Shown in pieces: positions 61,195 through 64,000 of a stretch of DNA of 64,000 nucleotides. The notes below the pieces were generated by a model. It saw only the letters and a list, made by a program, of their open reading frames with translations. It ran no database searches and was not told where the DNA came from. Origin of the DNA: Clusia tigrina. Taxonomy: Eukaryota > Arthropoda > Insecta > Diptera > Clusiidae. The position numbers and the translations under genes are program-made. Every line of letters begins with the position of its first letter. The stretch's first letter is position 1. The stretch is taken from the NCBI GenBank assembly GCA_920105625.2, contig OV050030.1:318856368-318920367 (forward strand). Direction: 5' to 3'.

Positions 61195-62796
61195 CTAGCA
61201 CGCTTCCTTGTGGTACGCCAGCTTTGATGTCAAAGCATTATTGTACCTTACCTTGAACCTTCTGCCCCTCAGATACGATTCCAATATGTTGTGCACTTTT
61301 GTGGGCAACAGCTTTTTTATTTTGTAAATAAGCCCCTCGTGCCAGACCTTGTCAAATGCCTGCGCCACGTCTAAAAAGATGGCTGAACAATATTGCTTTT
61401 TGTCGAATGCGTTTTTTATCTCGTTCACTATTCGATGAACCTGCTCTATTGTACTATGGTGTTCGCGGAAGCCAAATTGGTGAGTGCGAATAGTGCGTTT
61501 TTCGTTTATATGCGGCATTAGTTTTGCAAGAAAAAGCCTTTCTAGGAGTTTTGATAAGATAGGCAGGAGGCTAATCGGTCTATATGATGACGATTGGGAG
61601 GGGTCTTTTCCTGGTTTCGGGATCATTGTGATTACTGAAACTTTCCAAGCATTAGGAAAGTATCCTAAGCGCAACAAGCCATTAAATAGTGAAGTAAGTA
61701 AGATGATGGCTATTTGGGGTAACTCCTTTATCATTTTTCCAGTAAAGAGGTCGTGTTCTGGTGCTTTGTTAAGAGCAAGGTTACTAATCGCATTACTTAC
61801 TTCTTTTGTATTTAATTTAATAGGCGAGCATGTTGTATCTGGCGAGGGGGTTAATATTAGGTTATTGGTATTGCGAGGTGGGTTGGGGGTAAAAACATCG
61901 CTTAAGTGTTCGGCGAAAACAGCAGACATTTCATCATCGCTTCTTGCCCAGTTTCGGTTTTTTGGACGAAGCTTTTGGGTTTCAGGCTCCAATTCTACGC
62001 GAAACAATGGCTGAGGGATTCTGTTGCGATTTATTATATTTATAATAGAGCGGGCAGCAAATTCTGCTTCATGTAGCGCTTCTTTGACTTCAGCAGGGGG
62101 AATATCTGATTCAAGTCCCTTTATGACAATGGTAAGGCCTTTGCTACTTTTAAGCTGATAGGTGTAGTAGCTATTTTTATCATTGTCGAAGTTTTTTATA
62201 ACCACTATGTAGTTGCTCTCACTATGTATTTGGATTTTTGTTTCTTGGATATTTCCTTTAACAAGAGGGGTGACATGGAAATTTCTAGGACCAATGAGCT
62301 CGGTAAGCTTTGCAACTAATTTACTGGAGTTACGTTCTCGTAGGTAAATGGGAGGTGGTTTGAGTATAATATTAGGTGCGTCTGCCTCCTCAGCACTTTG
62401 AAGTAGTGCGAAGCGATTATTATTAGAGATTAGGCTCTCGCTAGTTTTGCTGATTTTTGCGATGTTAGTTTTGATTGCACTTGATTTTGGGCTTCGCTTG
62501 CGCTTGTTTATAAGGATATACCTATCTAAACCAGTTTGTGTTGTTCCACTTTTCCCTGCTGGGTTGCTTGACAAATTTTTGGTTGAGTGGTTTGCATTGA
62601 TGGTTGGTGTGAGTGCATTTTCAGTGCGCTCAGCCACTGTTGGCGAATTTGTTCTAGCACGATCGGACGAGTGAGAGAGAGACGTGGGTGGAACCTGTTT
62701 GCATTCTTTAGTTATGGACGCCGTTGGGCTGGGTGTTGAACATTGAGCGCTCCAAGAGGGCGCATGCGCAGAGAGTGCCAGAGACATTTTGCACAT
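61195..62796 (-). pseudogene. Jockey gag-RT fusion frame of 533 codons
   Basis: One open frame runs from a Ser/Thr-rich segment through the Jockey gag core (KPPPIYLRERNSSKLVAKL, YQLKSSKGLTIVIKG). It passes without a stop into the RT leader (WARSDDEMSAVFAEHLSDVF), NKAPEHDLF, SYRPISLLPILSKLLERL and FLDVAQAFDKVW. The join, near 61990, follows FRVELEPE, so zinc knuckles and endonuclease were removed in frame. The RT core FADD is in the next frame (61201-60824). The left copy has the same join but a broken N-terminal half. The join predates the duplication. Confidence 0.85.
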
Positions 62797-63191
62797 TGGT
62801 TCTGGTATGAGTGCGAACTGTGTGTGCTTGCATTTTTATGTGCAGTCGCAATTGAATGCTGTGGAGTTGCAGTCGCATGAGGGCCGCTGCCCGGACGCTC
62901 GCCGTTGTAGGACATACTACCTCCGCTCGCTTGTGTCTGTTTTGCAGGCAAAGGTGTTGAGCGATCCACATTTGTCGTCTAACCGCTATCGACAGTCATC
63001 CCGAGAACACCCGACCTTGCATTGGGGAGAGAAGGTAACATACTGTACTCACTCAGTTGCGCGATTACCGGCCGCTGCTGGGAAAGCGACTGAGGCAGAT
63101 CAGGTGTTGGTGCAAGTGCAGGCAAACTTTGAGAACGCATGCGCTGAACAGGAGAGCGCACTGGGTTAGTGGGAGAGCGCAATACGCTCAT
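62712..63191 (-). pseudogene. Jockey gag N-terminal part, right copy
   Basis: Frames 63191-62979 and 62969-62712 are in phase and separated by the same TAG as on the left. Low-complexity Ser/Gln/Pro-rich protein with repeated short AC-rich codons. A frame change near 62790 leads into the 533-codon frame. Confidence 0.7.
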
Positions 63192-63448
63192 CCACTGACC
63201 GCTATAGTTAGGCTTCTTTATTAGATGCTAACACAAATTCAAATTTTAAGTTTAAAAACTGATATTTGATATTTCGCACTAACTCCTTTTGTCAATTTCA
63301 CTCACTGACTTTTATTATGCGTCTATTTCGCTGGGCTTAAAACTCGAAACATTAAATTCTTTCACTTTAAATCACCATATAATTGAGGAGCAACCGAAAA
63401 ACACATCCGAACTCTCTTACTTTCTAACTCCATTAATTCAATAATATT

Positions 63449-64000
63449 GTAATGTTTATCAAATGGTTGTTTCGGAGTGTCAGTTAACATCATTGGCATA
63501 TTTGTTCGTTTCAAACTCTTGTTGGCCTGAAATTTTGGGCTACTCTACATATTTTTTTATTTCTCTGAGCATACCCTTCCAGTCGTATACCCGTCTGAAT
63601 CTCTCGTAAGTTTTCCAAGATCCTTGATGTCCACCTAGACGTGAATGATGAAAAGCCTTCTGTACCTCTTAATATCTTTGTCATTCTCGAGCCACTCTAC
63701 CCTGTTGCTCGAGCCACTCTACCCTGTAGCTGTTTGTCTCTTTCGTCATTCATTTCATTCACTTCTGTTGCTTCTGTGTCAACTACTGACCGTTTATCAT
63801 TGATCTTCTCCCTGTCGGCCTTTGCCTTTGCTCTAGTTTGAACCACCTTTATCTTTTGCCTTTGTGGGGCTCTGCTAAGTGCATCTGCATTTAGGTTCTT
63901 TTTCCCAGGTTTGTATATGATTTCAAAATCATATTCAGAGAATTTGTGCCGAAAACGTGCCAACCGAGTGGTTTGATCTATAAGATTCGCTATGCCTCTC
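63449..64000 (-). pseudogene. Gypsy-B integrase start and RNase H, right copy, cut by window end
   Basis: Frame 63963-63697 holds ARFRHKFSEYDFEIIYKPGK and NADALSR, the RNase H end, followed by a charged linker. Mirror of about 10690-11241. Continues beyond the window. Confidence 0.8.

Larger units (their letters stand above)
59376..63438 (-). mobile_element. Jockey element with LOA-like piece, right copy
   Basis: Bracketed by CAATAATATT at 59366-59375 and 63439-63448. The LOA-like piece occupies about 59609-60648, with the same 5' junction as on the left. So the composite existed before the inverted duplication. Confidence 0.85.

Noticed and set aside
61484..62014. 176-codon plus-strand frame, also 12664-13194 on the minus strand
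   Set aside because: Antisense to the Jockey RT gene, which has clear motifs on the other strand.

Overview
The window looks like transposon-packed insect chromatin, most likely from a higher fly. I infer this from the AT-rich spacers, the small introns and the mix of families: gypsy-type LTR elements, Jockey and RNase H-bearing LOA-like non-LTR elements, mariner, and A^T-inserting Helitrons. I found no convincing host gene, rRNA, tRNA or CRISPR. Almost all coding sequence is broken transposon sequence. Family names come from reading motifs, not from searches.

The dominant structure is a giant inverted duplication (palindrome). Everything from about 10690 to 38165 reappears in reverse order and orientation from 39141 to the window end at 64000. 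Homology is still running at 64000, so the arms are at least about 27.5 kb and continue outside. Mirror coordinates sum to about 77,326 near the centre, 77,302-77,311 further out, about 75,026 beyond a 2,278-bp Helitron present only in the left arm, and about 74,653-74,690 beyond a 373-bp deletion present only in the right arm. In the places I compared by eye the arms differ by scattered substitutions and small indels, roughly 1-3 per 100 bases. The centre is a 975-bp single-copy spacer holding the end of a Helitron helicase. It is flanked by two inverted copies of that Helitron's 3' end, each abutting a TA array of 370-390 bp.

Layout of the left side: 1-1360 non-coding with a 56-bp tandem repeat; 1360-5263 decayed LOA-like element; 5264-7354 gypsy 3' segment (copy 1); 7355-7889 inverted LTR with primer-binding site; 7890-8553 Pao-like fragment; 8700-16200 gypsy-B pol, interrupted in integrase by a Jockey element (11252-15298) that carries a piece of LOA-like element; 16203-19720 gypsy-A pol, interrupted by mariner (17073-18336); 19720-29614 gypsy 3' segment (copy 2), interrupted by an LOA-like element (20742-25858) and a Helitron (25931-28208); 29631-31985 three LTRs interleaved with a gypsy RT fragment; 31986-35430 LTR leader, gag-like ORF and LTR-like sequence; 35430-36960 412-like RNase H/integrase; 37652-38022 TA array. 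The right side mirrors this.

Because many insertions can be compared with empty sites elsewhere in the window, their order can be partly read: gypsy layers first, then LOA-like, mariner and Jockey insertions, then the inverted duplication, then the left-arm Helitron and the right-arm deletion. The main caution is that two diverged haplotypes joined head to head by an assembler at the Helitron/TA-array repeat could give the same picture.
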